The notes beneath the pieces are model-generated. The model saw only the letters and a list, made by a program, of their open reading frames with translations. It was not told where the DNA came from and ran no database searches. Source: Gracilaria domingensis (taxonomy: Eukaryota; Rhodophyta; Florideophyceae; Gracilariales; Gracilariaceae). From it: 41,350 nt of DNA. Position numbers and translations under genes: made by a program. Of this stretch, positions 1 to 10,302 are shown in pieces (positions within the stretch are counted from its first letter, which is position 1; the number at the start of each line of letters is the position of its first letter). The stretch is taken from contig VCMS01000397.1 of assembly GCA_022539475.1 (NCBI GenBank), positions 1-41,350 on the forward strand. Direction: 5' to 3'.

Positions 1-1127
1 AGTCAAGTACAGCTCTTTGCTTGGTTCTGTCCCGAATGGATTTCAAATCCAAGAACCATGCGAGCTTCTTTGAGGTCCTTCATGCGGAAACGACTTGACA
101 GCTCTGCCTTCACACGTTCCACGGTTTTCATGCTCGCACTCGCAATCAGCAAGTCGTCAACATACAGAGCAATGATAACCAAGAAACCCAGTATGATCCG
201 GTGTAGACACACTCGTCTGCGTCATTCGGCTTGAGGTGCATTTCACAACAAGGAAGGCGTATATCTTGGCGTGCCACTGTCTTGGTGCTTGTCTAAGCCC
301 ATAGATCGCTTTCTTCAGTCGGCACACCAAGTCCTCCTTTCCCTGCTGTGTGAACCCCATTGGCTGCTCCATGTACACTGTCTCGTCAAGGTCACCGTTC
401 AGAAAGGCAGTCTTCACATCCATCTGGTGCAAGTGAAAGTCTCGTACGGCAGTCACTGACAGGATCATTCTGATGCATGTGAACTTCACCACAGGTGCAT
501 ATGTCTCTGAGAAGTCCACACCCTCGATCTGCAGGAAGCCTCTTGCAACCACACGAGCCTTGTAACGCACTGTCGGTTCACCAGATGACGAAGCCTCATA
601 CTTCTGTACATACACCCACTTGGACGAAATCACGTTGCTGTCTGCTGGCCTTGGCACTAGATCCACGTGTCATGCTCCATCAATGACTCGTACTCACTCT
701 TCATCGCCTTCTTCCAAGCTTCAGAATCAGGACGTGACACTGCGTCACCGTACGACGAAGGAGTATCATCACTGGCTGTAAGGAAAGCACTGGCACCACG
801 CCACCACGAGGATGGCGTCTTTCTCTGACGTGTGGATCTACGAAGGGGCTGCGTCTCTGTCACTTCTGGCTCATCTTGTGGAACTGGTGTGGTGTGTTCA
901 TCCGTACTGGCATTCATGGTACTCTCATGAGAAGCTGGTGCAGAAGGATCATCTTCAGAATGATCGGCGGATGTGTCGGAGGTTGGGGCTTCAGCAGATA
1001 CCGACTTGTCAACCAAGTCGATATCCGCACAGTCCTCGTCTTCAGAGTGCTCGTCACTTTCAGTTCCAGAGCACTCGTCAAACCTCACATCTCGTGACAC
1101 AATCACCTTCTTCTTCTGGCTGTCCAC
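1..1127 (-). pseudogene. copia pol, linker + reverse transcriptase, frameshifted (copy 1)
   Basis: This is the RT half of the copia polyprotein. Recognisable pieces are the KARVVARGF and ETYAPVVKF blocks, the MDVKTAFLNG block, the YGLRQAPRQWH block, and the YVDDLLIAS catalytic box near 160. Against the intact-frame paralogue at 6800-9011, one base is lost near 1127, 667, 246 and 200 and one is gained near 36, so the domain is scattered over four frames. The linker before RT (about 700-1100) is acidic and Ser/Thr-rich with an RRSTRQRKTPS basic patch. The segment is truncated by the window start before RNase H. The indels could be decay or assembly error; their number favours decay. Confidence 0.85.
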
Positions 1128-2005
1128 AACTTGTACCCGTGGGAGCCTGAAGTGTACCCAATGAAGATGGCCTCCACTGCACGCTCTTCCAGCTTCTTCA
1201 ACTTGTGATCAACCACCTTGTACCAGCAACGGCTACTAAACACACGCAGATTGCTCAGATCAGGCTTCTGTCCATGCCACAGCTCAAACGGCGTCACGTC
1301 ACTTGGAAGCGCTTTGCAGGTCACTTTGTTGCGCTCATACAGAGAAACATTCAGAGCCTCAGCCCAAAAGCTTTTTGGCACATTCTTGTGATGCAATATT
1401 GACCTGACCAAGTCCATGAGTGTGCGGTTGAACCTCTCGGCTAGCCCGTTCTGCTGTGGATTGTAAGGCACAGTTCGCTGATGCTCAATACCGTACTGCT
1501 CAAGCTTTTCGGAGAACCGATTGGACAAGTACTCACCACCATTGTCAGTGCGTAATGCACGCAACACACTCTTGCGAGCGGTGATGGTTAACACTTTCCT
1601 GCCCATCTGGTTCTCCACAAACCTGAGCCACTTGATGAACATCCGGAACACCTCATCCTTCGTCTTGAGCATGTACAAGAAGCAGTAGCGGCTGTGGTCA
1701 TCGATGAATGTGACAAAGTAGTGCGAGCCTCCCAAGGACTTCACGTTCACTGGACCCGATATATCAGAGTGTACCAGGTCCAGTACGTGTTCAGCTCGTT
1801 CCCCCCCTTGCTTGGGAGTCGGAGCACGGGTGGCTTTGCCCACTACACAAGAGCCACACACATCCAGCTTCTGAGCCACATCCACATTCAGACCTGACAC
1901 AACACCGTTTCGAGCCATCTGCTTGATGCCTTCCACATTCACATGAGCCATTCGCGCATGCCAAAGAGACAAGTCTGACACAAGCGCACTGTCCGTGTCC
2001 GTGAA
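1127..2005 (-). pseudogene. copia pol, GAG-pre-integrase + integrase (copy 1)
   Basis: The frame follows directly, in phase, after the TAG that ends gag-protease. It opens with the GAG-pre-integrase zinc region (WHARMAHV, then CGSC), followed by the integrase core. The catalytic residues visible are D in LDLVHSDISGP, D in LRTDNGGEY and E in PQQNGLAERFN. It ends in the FIGYTSGSHGYKLW block, where one C is missing relative to the other copy and the frame is lost. The likely original role is cDNA integration. Without its own start it could only be made by reading through the TAG at 2006-2008 or by reversion. Confidence 0.88.
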
Positions 2006-2008
2006 CTA
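2006..2008 (-). other. In-frame TAG between copia protease and integrase
   Basis: The minus frame from 3208 reads ...CTAAD, TAG, FTDTDSALV... and then integrase with no frame change. The bases after TAG (TTC) are not the CARYYA readthrough context. No second copy covers this codon in the window, so ancestral sense codon versus conserved stop cannot be decided here. Confidence 0.8.
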
Positions 2009-3208
2009 ATCTGCAGCAGTGCAAAGGTAGTACAGGTCTTTGACGCGGCGCCCAACGGCAACCACTTTTGACCCCTTGTACACACATACCTTTTCTTTGT
2101 CAAACACTACTGTGCAGCCCAGATCACAAATCTGTGACACAGACAACAAATGGTACCGTAAGTTGGGCACGTGTACCACCTGCTTTAGCTTGCACTTACG
2201 CTTGGACACTTCAACTGTCAGATCGAGCTCCACACTTCCGTGACCGACAGACTGCAACTTGGAATCATTGCCGATACTCACACCCGACGACACCTTTGTC
2301 TCGTACGTTTGGAACATTGAGTCATCATAAGTCATGTGTGCAGTAGCTCCAGAGTCAACAATCCAGTCACTGTTAGTGGCCTTGTCGGCACCATTCGCAA
2401 TGAGGCATACAAAGTCAGAATCGCTGCCGCCCGTACCTTGCTCATTGTTAAGCGCGGTATGTACACTTGGGTGAGCAGCATCGATCTGATCCTTGTTAGC
2501 CCCATCACGTTGCTTTTTGAAACAGTTCTTCTGGATATGACCCTTTATGCCACAATAGTAACACACAACCGACTTCAATGACTTCCTACGAAACTGGCGT
2601 CCCACGAGTGCAGCATCACTACCGGACTCCTCCTTGGCACGATCACTCATACGTTGCTCTTCTTGCAACAGACGGCTCTTCACAAACTCCATGGTGAGTT
2701 GGCGATCTCCGATCGTGGTGTCAATTGCAACAATGAGGTGCTCAAAACGATCCGGAAGTCCACATAGAGCAGCCATAGCAATGTCCTCTTCTTCAACGTT
2801 GACGTCCATACTCTTGAGGTCGGAAGCCAAGTGCCGAACACGATTGATGAATTGCAACATCTTCTCGTCCTCGCGCATTTTGACAGAGTAGAAAGCACGT
2901 CTAGCGTTGATTCGGTTAAGAAGAGTCTTACGTTGAAACACATTGCAAATGGCCTTCCATGCGTCAGCAGCAGTCTCGATGTCTCGAATGTGATCCAAGT
3001 GCTCGTCGGCAAGCGTGAGTCCAATGATAGCTCTCGCCCTTTCGTCCCGGATTTGCCACTTTACCAGTTCCTCTTCATCCGTGGGTGCAGAAGTGGTGAG
3101 ATGGTTCTTGAGGTCTTTCAGTGCAAGTACATACTGAATCTTCTGCTTCCAAGTATGGAAGTTATCCTCACCCAACTTCTCGATCTTGAGCCCACTAAAC
3201 GAGTCCAT
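2006..3208 (-). CDS. copia Gag-protease polyprotein (copy 1)
   Basis: A 400-residue frame. The start at 3208 (MDSFSGLKIEKL) is chosen because the frame upstream only translates a (CAA)n leader. Domains in order: UBN2-type copia Gag region (about residues 1-230), zinc knuckle CYYCGIKGHIQKNC (CX2CX4HX4C, about residues 230-245), and retroviral-type aspartic protease with DSGATAHMTYD as active site. It ends with TAG (2008-2006), after which the same frame continues into integrase. Gag forms the particle and the protease cleaves the polyprotein. The frame is uninterrupted up to the TAG. The stop could be a nonsense mutation or a device that limits Pol synthesis. Confidence 0.85.
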   Translation of the reverse strand: MDSFSGLKIEKLGEDNFHTWKQKIQYVLALKDLKNHLTTSAPTDEEELVKWQIRDERARAIIGLTLADEHLDHIRDIETAADAWKAICNVFQRKTLLNRINARRAFYSVKMREDEKMLQFINRVRHLASDLKSMDVNVEEEDIAMAALCGLPDRFEHLIVAIDTTIGDRQLTMEFVKSRLLQEEQRMSDRAKEESGSDAALVGRQFRRKSLKSVVCYYCGIKGHIQKNCFKKQRDGANKDQIDAAHPSVHTALNNEQGTGGSDSDFVCLIANGADKATNSDWIVDSGATAHMTYDDSMFQTYETKVSSGVSIGNDSKLQSVGHGSVELDLTVEVSKRKCKLKQVVHVPNLRYHLLSVSQICDLGCTVVFDKEKVCVYKGSKVVAVGRRVKDLYYLCTAAD

Positions 3209-4436
3209 GATGTAAGAGAGGAAGTGCAGCGAACCAGATAATGCGGTGGCAGACAGGCGGCAATAGCAAACGAAAGCGGTAAACAACAACAGCAAACAAC
3301 AACAAACAACAACAAACAACAATAACAACAAACAACAACAACAATAAAGATGAATAGTCGGGTGCAAAAGGAACTAAGATTCCTGGTACCCTAGGGAGTC
3401 GGACCCCTGACCCCCGGAGACTCTCCGGGTAAGAAACGACTTCTGCAGTCTACCTCCTCCTGCGTTCTAGGAGAAGGTGCGTCGCTCTCTACGAGACTTC
3501 CAGAGGATGGTTAATGACCGAAGATATGCCTTCACCAAGTAAAACCCTCTCTGGTCTCTTGCAAGAACTTGCGCGACCCTGAAACTGCAGGTACTATGAC
3601 AAACCGAGGTACGCTTCTAGCAAGCAAACAATGAAGTTCACAAGCGGCCTGATCCTAAAAAGGAGGTCAGCCTACGACACGTCGCCTCCCCGCACCACCG
3701 AAGCAGTACGGATCAAAAGCTCGTTTCAGTTTGCCTTCGCCACAGATCAAGAACCCAACACAAAGTCAGGTCAGCAACAATAAAGGTGGACCACCTCCTG
3801 TCCAGTGCAGTACGTCACGGCACCCCGTCCACAAATGCCCCCGCGAAGAATACCAGGTCTTTCGACCGACACCGTTATCTGCCCCAAAGGACCGGTGGGA
3901 AACTCGCAAGACGGAACAAATGCTTTGGTTCAAACCGCCAGACTAACGTCCCCGATTGCTCGGATCAACCGCTCGTCGCACCGAAACTCAAGTGATCACC
4001 ACACCTGCCGAGCACACACGCAGTGCACGGACTTCAACAGAAACGAATGCTGAGCACAACACACAAGTGCACAGACTTCAGCAACACAAGGTCCTCAACC
4101 TCTCGGATCAGAACCCACAAAGACGACGTGGGGATCCCAACAATAATAACAGAGGGAGACCAAACGAAGCGGATAGCGATCGACAACACGGGCAACAACG
4201 AGCGCCCAAACACAATCACGATAGAAAGTCAACGTCGAACCACCACCAACAAAACGACCTCAGGGAGGAACGAACGACCGAAAGAAGAAAGTCAACACCG
4301 ACCAACGATACGGTCAACACACCCGACGCAACGGAGAAGGGAACGAAAGGGAAAACAGCGAAGCGGATGAACGGCGCTGAGGGAGAGCGGCGAGAATCAG
4401 CGGCGAGAGGGAACGATAACGGCAGAGGTCAGCGGG
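3209..4436 (-). other. copia untranslated leader (copy 1)
   Basis: This 1.2-kb stretch lies between the primer-binding site and gag. Positions 3281-3346 are an impure CAA repeat on the plus strand. The segment 3385-3500 is similar to 9965-10075 (shared GGTACCCTAG start and related downstream bases), which is the same part of another leader. 3700-4430 is A/C-rich on the plus strand and fortuitously open there; no conserved protein was recognised, so I treat it as leader and not a gene. Confidence 0.6.
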
Positions 4437-4451
4437 GCTGGGCCCATAACC
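4437..4451 (-). other. Primer-binding site, initiator tRNA-Met half-molecule type
   Basis: The plus strand GCTGGGCCCATAACC matches the anticodon arm of eukaryotic initiator tRNA-Met (CAU anticodon centre). On the element's sense strand it is therefore complementary to that tRNA, immediately next to the CA end of the LTR. Drosophila copia and yeast Ty5 prime from an internal fragment of the same tRNA. The position, with zero gap to the LTR, supports function. Confidence 0.8.
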
Positions 4452-5237
4452 TGATAGAGGTTGAAGCTGAAAGGGAAGGTTGAAGAAAGGATAGGGGAAT
4501 GAAGGGAAGTTCGCCAGCTCTGGCTCGGAATTTACTTGGAGGTGCTCGAGTCACCGCTTATATAGAACTACTTTGCGCAACCATTGCAAACCTCCAACTC
4601 CAAGCAATACCTAAACCACTAGCTAGAGACACTCAATACTACCAATCATCTTCTAACATAACATGGTAACACTACCACACTATCATGGCAGCTTACAACA
4701 ACAAAGCACAACAACGCACAACAGTGCACAACCGTGCACATCAAGTTACGTGCCTACACATAACCATCACCATGCACAGATTTACATAGTGCCAACACAC
4801 TGTAATCCGTACACGCCACCATAACAGTTACGTACAAGCTCACCAACCAACACGTCACCACAAACTCACTCCAAGTCCTACGTCACCAACAATACCACAG
4901 TAGAAACCTCTTGACAGCGCATCTACTCTTCACCATAGTGCCAAAGTCACATGAAGCTGTCCTACATGTCCACGTACATACGTGTGTACCCCGTGCATCA
5001 TGTACAGCATGTCCAGTGTATTAGCTACACACGTGTACCCCCGAAGCAACCCATTAGCGCCACAACACTTGTACCAACCACAATGCATATGACCATTTGC
5101 AGTAGCCAATCACAAGCCCGTTTCACGTTGAGTTTGCTCAGAGGCGCATATGCGCTTTTCCAACGGCACCCTCCAAAACAGCTCATGCTCCCCAGCACTT
5201 TTGGTTTTCAGTTACAGCACAGGGTCAACATGCAACA
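4452..5237 (-). repeat. copia LTR A (5' LTR of copy 1)
   Basis: 786 bp, TG...CA on the minus strand (TGTTGCATG... to ...CTCTATCA). It is closely similar to LTR B (6003-6780) and to the inverted LTR C (9012-9794). A TATATAAG box lies at about 4557-4565 on the sense strand, roughly 110 bp before the LTR end. The CA end joins the primer-binding site. The TG end joins a gag fragment of the same family in opposite orientation. Confidence 0.88.
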
Positions 5238-6002
5238 GAATCAACGCCAGACGTGCTTTCTACTCTGTTAAGATGCGCGAGGACGAGAAGATGTTGCAAT
5301 TCATCAATCGTGTTCGGCACTTGGCCTCCGACCTCAAGAGTATGGATGTCAACGTTGAAGAAGAGGACATTGCCATGGCCGCTCTATGTGGATTTTCGGA
5401 ACGTTTTGAGCACCTCATTGTTGCAATTGACACCCTGATCGGAGATCGCCAACTCACCATGGAGTTTGTGAAGAGCCGTCTGTTGCAAGAAGAGCAACGT
5501 ATGAGTGATCGTGCCAAGGAGGAGTCCGGTGGTGATGCAGCACTCGTGGGACGCCAGTTTCGTAGGAAGTCATTGAAGTCGGTTGTGTGTTTTTATTGTG
5601 GCATAAAGGGTCATATCCAGAAGAACTGTTTCAAGAAGCAACGTGATGGGGCTAACAAGGATCAGATCGATGCTGCTCACCCAAGTGTACATACCGCGCT
5701 CAATGATGAGCAAGGTACGGGTGGCAGCGATTCTGACTTTGTATGCCTCATTGCGAATGGTGCCGACAAGGCCACTAACAGTGACTGGATTGTTGACTCT
5801 GGAGCTACTGCGCACAAAACGTATGATGACTCAATGTTCCAAACGTACGAGACAAAGGTGTCGTCGGGTGTGAGTATCGGCAATGATTCCAAGTTGCAGT
5901 CTGTTGGTCACGGAAGTGTGGAGCTCGATCTGACTGTGGAAGTGTCCAAACGTAAGTGCAAGCTGAAGCAGGTGGTGCACGTGCCCAACTTACGGTACCA
6001 CT
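5238..6002 (+). pseudogene. copia gag-protease fragment in opposite orientation
   Basis: An uninterrupted plus-strand fragment of the same Gag-protease as at 2006-3208, nearly identical in sequence. It starts at the NRINARRAFYS block and ends at LRYHL. It includes the zinc knuckle (CFYCGIKGHIQKNC) and the protease motif DSGATAHK. Both ends stop exactly at LTR termini, the TG end of LTR A and the CA end of LTR B. Both LTRs are inverted relative to the fragment. It has no start of its own; the open frame running in from the LTR at 5150 is fortuitous. Confidence 0.85.
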
Positions 6003-6780
6003 TGATGGAGGTTATAGCTGGAAAGGGAAGGTTGAGAGAAAGGATGGGGGGAATGAAAGGAAGTTCGCGAGCTCTGGCTTGGAATTTACTTGGAGGTGCT
6101 CGAGTCACCGCTTATATAGAACTACTTTGCGCAACCATCGCAAACCTCCAACTCCAAGCAATACCTAAACCACTAGCTAGAGACACTCAATACTACCAAT
6201 CATCTTCTAACATAACATGGTAACACTACCACACTATCATGGCAGCTTACAACAACAAAGCACAACAGTGCACAACAGTGCACAACAACTTACATGCCTA
6301 CACATAACCATCACCATGCACAGATTCACATACTGCCAAAACACTGTAATCCCTACACGACACCATAACAGTTACGTACAAGCTCATCAACAACATCTCA
6401 CCACAAACTCACTCCAAGTCCTACGTCACCAACAACACCACACTGTAATCCTCTTGACACCGCATCAACTCTTCACCATAGTGCCCAAGTTACACCAAGC
6501 TGTCCTACATGTCCACGTACATACGTGTGTACCCTGTGCATCATGTACAGTATGCCCAGTGTACTAGCTACACACGTGTACCCCGGAAACAACCCATGAG
6601 CGCCACAACACTTGTCCGAACCACAATGCATATGACCATTTGCAGTAGCCAATCACAAGCCCGTTTCACGTTGAGTTTGCGCAGAGGCGCATATGCGCTT
6701 TTCCAACGGCACCCTCCAAAACTGCCCATGCTCCCCAGCACTTTTGGTTTTCAGTGACAGCACAGGGTCAACATCCAACA
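6003..6780 (-). repeat. copia LTR B (3' LTR of copy 2)
   Basis: 778 bp. On the minus strand it starts TGTTGGATGTTGACC directly after the polypurine tract and ends ...CCTCCATCA. It is in the same orientation as the pol at 6800-9011 and so is its 3' LTR. Its CA end is joined to a gag fragment (5238-6002), not to unique DNA. Confidence 0.9.
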
Positions 6781-6789
6781 CCCCCCTCT
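6781..6789 (-). other. copia polypurine tract (copy 2)
   Basis: The sense strand reads AGAGGGGGG immediately before TGTTGG of LTR B and shortly after the pol stop (TGA at 6800-6802). This is the canonical plus-strand primer position of LTR retrotransposons. Confidence 0.8.
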
Positions 6790-6799
6790 GTCACCGACT

Positions 6800-9011
6800 T
6801 CAAACTTCTTTGTGAATCACACCACCGGCTTCGCGGAACCTCTCGTGCTTCACTCGCGCAAGTGGCTTATTCAGCATATCAACAACCATGGAATCTGTCG
6901 GGCAGTAGAACAGTACAATCGACTTGGCCTGCAGAGCTTCTCGAGTGAAGTGGAACCGAATCTCAATGTGTTTGGTTCTCCTGTTTACCACTCCATTTCG
7001 AGCAAGGTCAATACTGCCCTGGTTGTCAACATACATGGGAGTTGGTTCAACCAGCAGCTTTACAGACCCTTATGCTTCCATGCCAATCACACTGCCAATG
7101 CCGTTCCAAAGTCGCCTAAGCCAGATCGCCTCCTTGGTGCCAGAGCACAAGCTCACGTACTCAGCCTCTGCACTCGACAGAGCAACTACCTCCTGTTCAC
7201 GAGACGACCACGACACAGCACCACCGCACATCATGAACAAGTATCCGCTAGTGGACTTGCGGTTGGCAACATCGCCAGCCCAGTCAGAGTCCACATATCC
7301 GTGCAGTTGCAAATCGGTGCTGGAGCCATACGTCAACCCGAACGTGGTAGTGCCATTGAGGTAGCGAAGAACACGCTTGACCGCCTTCCAGTGAGTGTTT
7401 CCCGGCTTCTCAACATACTTGGCCAGCTTAGCCACAGCATATGAGATGTCTGGACGAGTTCCCACAGAGAGATACATGAGGCAGCCAATCGCCTGACGAT
7501 ACGGTACATGCGTGAGCACTTCCTCGTCAACAGACAAGTCCACACCGCACTCCATAGGAATGTCAACGGGTTTCGACAGCTGCATGCCAAATCGCTCCAG
7601 GACCTTGTTCGTGTACGCTGACTGAGTCAAGTACAGCTCTCGCTTGGTTCTGTCACGATGGATTTCAAATCCAAGAACCATGCGAGCTTCTTTGAGGTCC
7701 TTCATGCGGAAACGACTTGACAGCTCTGCCTTCACACGTTCCACGGTTTTCATGCTCGCACTCGCAATCAGCAAGTCGTCAACATACAGAGCAATGATAA
7801 CCAAGAAACCCAGTATGATCCCGGTGTAGACACACTCGTCTGCGTCATTCGGCTTGAGGTGCATTTCACCAACAAGGAAGGCGTATATCTTGGCGTGCCA
7901 CTGTCTTGGTGCTTGTCTAAGCCCATAGATCGCTTTCTTCAGTCGGCACACCAAATCCTCCTTTCCCTGCTGTGTGAACCCCATTGGCTGCTCCATGTAC
8001 ACTGTCTCGTCAAGGTCACCGTTCAGAAAGGCAGTCTTCACATTCATCTGGTGCAAGTGAAAGTCTCGTACGGCAGTCACAGACAAGATCATTCTGATGG
8101 ATGTGAACTTCACCACAGGTGCATAAGTCTCTGAGAAGTCCACACCCTCGATCTGCAGGAAGCCTCTTGCAACCACACGAGCCTTGTAACGCACTGTCGG
8201 TTCACCAGATGACGAAGCCTCATACTTCTGTACATACACCCACTTGGACGAAATCACGTTGCTGTCTGCTGGCCTTGGCACTAGATCCCATGTGTCATGC
8301 TCCATCAATGACTCGTACTCACTCTTCATCGCCTTCTTCCAAGCTTCAGAATCAGGACGTGACACTGCGTCACCGTACGACGAAGGAGTATCATCACTGG
8401 CTGTAAGGAAAGCACTGGCACCACGCCACCACGAGGATGGCGTCTTTCTCTGACGTGTGGATCTACGAAGGGGCTGCGTCTCTGGCACTCCTGGCTCATC
8501 ATGTGTGTCTGGTGTGGTGTGTTCATCCGTACTGGCATTCGTGGTATTCTCGTGAGAAGCTGGTGCAGAAGGGTCATCTTCAGAATCATCGGTGGATGTG
8601 TCAGAGGTTGAGGCTTCAGCAGCTCCCGACTTGTCGACCAAGTCGATATCCGCGTAGTCCTCGTGTTCAGAGTGCTCGTCACTTTCATTTCCAAAGCACT
8701 CGTCAAACCTCACATCTCGTGATACAATCACCTTCTTCTTCTGGCTGTCCCACAACTTGTATCCGTGGGAGCCTGAAGTGTACCCAATGAAGATCGCTTC
8801 CACTGCACGCTCTTCCAGCTTCTTCAACTTGTGATCAACCACCTTGTACCAGCAACGGCTACCAAACACACGCAGATTGCTCAGATCAGGCTTCCGTCCA
8901 TGCCACAGCTCAAACGGAGTCAAGTCACTCGTAAGCGCTTTGCAGGTCACTCTGTTGCGCACATACACAGAAACATTCAGAGCCTCAGCCCAAAAGCTTT
9001 TTGGCACATTC
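6800..9011 (-). pseudogene. copia pol: integrase C-end, RT, RNase H (copy 2, 5'-truncated, one stop)
   Basis: A single minus-strand frame holding the end of integrase (PKSFWAEALN onward), the acidic linker, the complete RT (ETYAPVVKF, FLNGDLDE, QAPRQWH, YVDDLLIAS) and RNase H (DSDWAGD, STSGYLF, SSAEAEY, and after the stop YVDNQGSIDLA and TKHIEIRFHF). A TAA at 7070-7072 interrupts RNase H in frame, and the protein sense resumes at once. The 5' side is cut at 9011, within the PKSFW region, where an inverted LTR begins, so gag and most of integrase are missing. Inactive by truncation and nonsense. Confidence 0.9.
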
Positions 9012-9794
9012 TGTTGGATGTTGGATGTTGACCTGTGCTGTCACTGAAAATCAAAAGTGCTGGAGAGCATTGGCTGTTTTGGAGGGTGCCGTTGGAAAAG
9101 CGCATATGCGCCTCTGCGCAAACTCAACGTGAAACCGGCTTCTGATTGGCTACTGCAAATGGTCAAATGCATTGTGGTTGGTACAAGTTTTGTGGCGCTA
9201 ATGGGTTGTTTCCGGGGTACACGTGTGTAGCTAGTACACTGGGCGTACTGTACATGATGTACAGGGTACAGACGTATGTACGTGGACATGTAGGACAGCT
9301 TGGTGTAACTTGGGCACTATGGTGAAGAGTTGATGCGGTGTCAAGAGGATTACAGTGTGGTGTTGTTGGTGACGTAGGACTTGGAGTGAGTTTGTGGTGA
9401 CGTGTTAGTTGGTGAGCTTGTACGTAACTGTTATGGTGTCGTGTAGGGATTACACTGTGTTGGCAGTATGTGAATCTGTGCATGGTGATGGTTATGTGTA
9501 GGCACGTAAGTTGTTGTGCACTGTTGTGCACGGTTGTGCTTTGTTGTTGTAAACTGCCATGATAGTGTGGGAGTGTTACCATGTTATATTAGAAGATGAT
9601 TGGTAGTGTTGAGTGTCTCTAGCTAGTGGTTTAGGTATTGCTTGGAGTTGGAGGTTTGCGATGGTTGCGCAAAAGTTGTGTATATGCGGTGACTCGAGCA
9701 CCTCCAAGTAAATTCCGAGCCAGAGCTGGCGAACTTCCCTTCATTCCCCCCATCCTTTCCCTCAACCTTCCCTTTCCAGCTATAACCTTCATCA
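9012..9794 (+). repeat. copia LTR C, inverted relative to adjoining pol
   Basis: 783 bp, plus-sense, TG...CA (ends ATAACCTTCATCA). The first 7 bp (TGTTGGA) are tandemly duplicated at 9012-9025 relative to LTR B. The TG end is fused to the minus-strand pol with no polypurine tract. The CA end is followed by GCGGAG and not by a primer-binding site, and no target duplication flanks it (CATTC versus GCGGA). So it is neither a normal 5' LTR, nor a normal 3' LTR, nor a clean solo LTR. Confidence 0.85.
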
Positions 9795-10288
9795 GCGGAG
9801 ACCGTGTAACCAGGTCTACAACGCTCGTCGGGACGCGTCCCGTACGCGATCACAGGCGGAGTTCGGGTACTCGACGCCTGGAGTATACTCACGTGTGAGA
9901 CAGAACTCAACCCGGAAAGAAAAAGAAGAAGAAGAAGAAGCGGGTCCACTGGCAGGATCTAATATCTGGGTACCCTAGAGGTCCGAACCTCTGGTCCCTG
10001 GTTACTCTCTCCAGGTGAGGCACGAGTTCTTCTTGACCTACCCTGCTCTGCGTACTTCAGAGCGAGGGGCTTTACAATCCCTACGAGACGTCCCAGGGAG
10101 TTTAGTAGCCAAAGATATGCGTTCACCAGTTAGCCCCTGCTAGTCGCTTGCCGGAGATCAGCGCGGTCCTTCTGCTCGCTCGCTCGCTTGCTCGCTTGCA
10201 ACGCGTACCTGTCGCAAGAAAACAAAACTTCGTAGAATCCAAAATAGAAATCAGTAGAAGAGCGTGACGTCAGCAAAGAGTCGACGCT
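9795..10288 (-). other. Leader remnant of a second copia copy
   Basis: The stretch 9965-10075 resembles the copy 1 leader at 3385-3500 (GGTACCCTAG start, then related sequence). 9920-9943 is a GAA repeat on the plus strand. It is bounded on the right by an initiator-Met-type primer-binding site. No gene was recognised. Confidence 0.55.
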
Positions 10289-10302
10289 CTGGGCCCATAA
10301 CC
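10289..10302 (-). other. Primer-binding site of diverged copia copy
   Basis: Plus strand CTGGGCCCATAACC, identical to 14 bases of the site at 4438-4451. It is again positioned between a leader remnant and an LTR-like sequence, giving an independent second example of this priming site. Confidence 0.65.

Larger units (their letters stand above)
1..5237 (-). mobile_element. Ty1/copia retrotransposon, copy 1 (3' end outside window)
   Basis: In minus-strand order the element has a 5' LTR (5237 to 4452), a primer-binding site touching the LTR, a long leader, gag-protease (from 3208), integrase and reverse transcriptase. It runs off the window at position 1. The gag-protease-integrase-RT order is the Ty1/copia (Pseudoviridae) order. 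Compared with the second pol copy at 6800-9011, this copy carries several single-base indels in pol and a TAG between protease and integrase, so it is not autonomous as it stands. The LTR's outer (TG) end abuts a gag fragment rather than unique DNA. Confidence 0.9.

Noticed and set aside
3956..4483. 175-codon plus-strand frame antisense to the copia leader
   Set aside because: Low-complexity Asn/Arg/Thr translation of an A/C-rich leader that crosses the primer-binding site and LTR end; no conserved motif.
5150..5237. Open frame running from the LTR into the reversed gag fragment
   Set aside because: It crosses the LTR-gag junction and starts in LTR sequence; a chance fusion, not a gene start.
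4452..6780. A compact non-autonomous element made of LTR A, gag and LTR B
   Set aside because: The gag piece is inverted relative to both LTRs, LTR A has its own primer-binding site toward copy 1, and LTR B has its polypurine tract toward copy 2. So the LTRs belong to two different copies.
9012..9794. LTR C as an ordinary solo LTR
   Set aside because: The 5 bp on the two sides (CATTC and GCGGA) do not match, and one side is the same family's pol.
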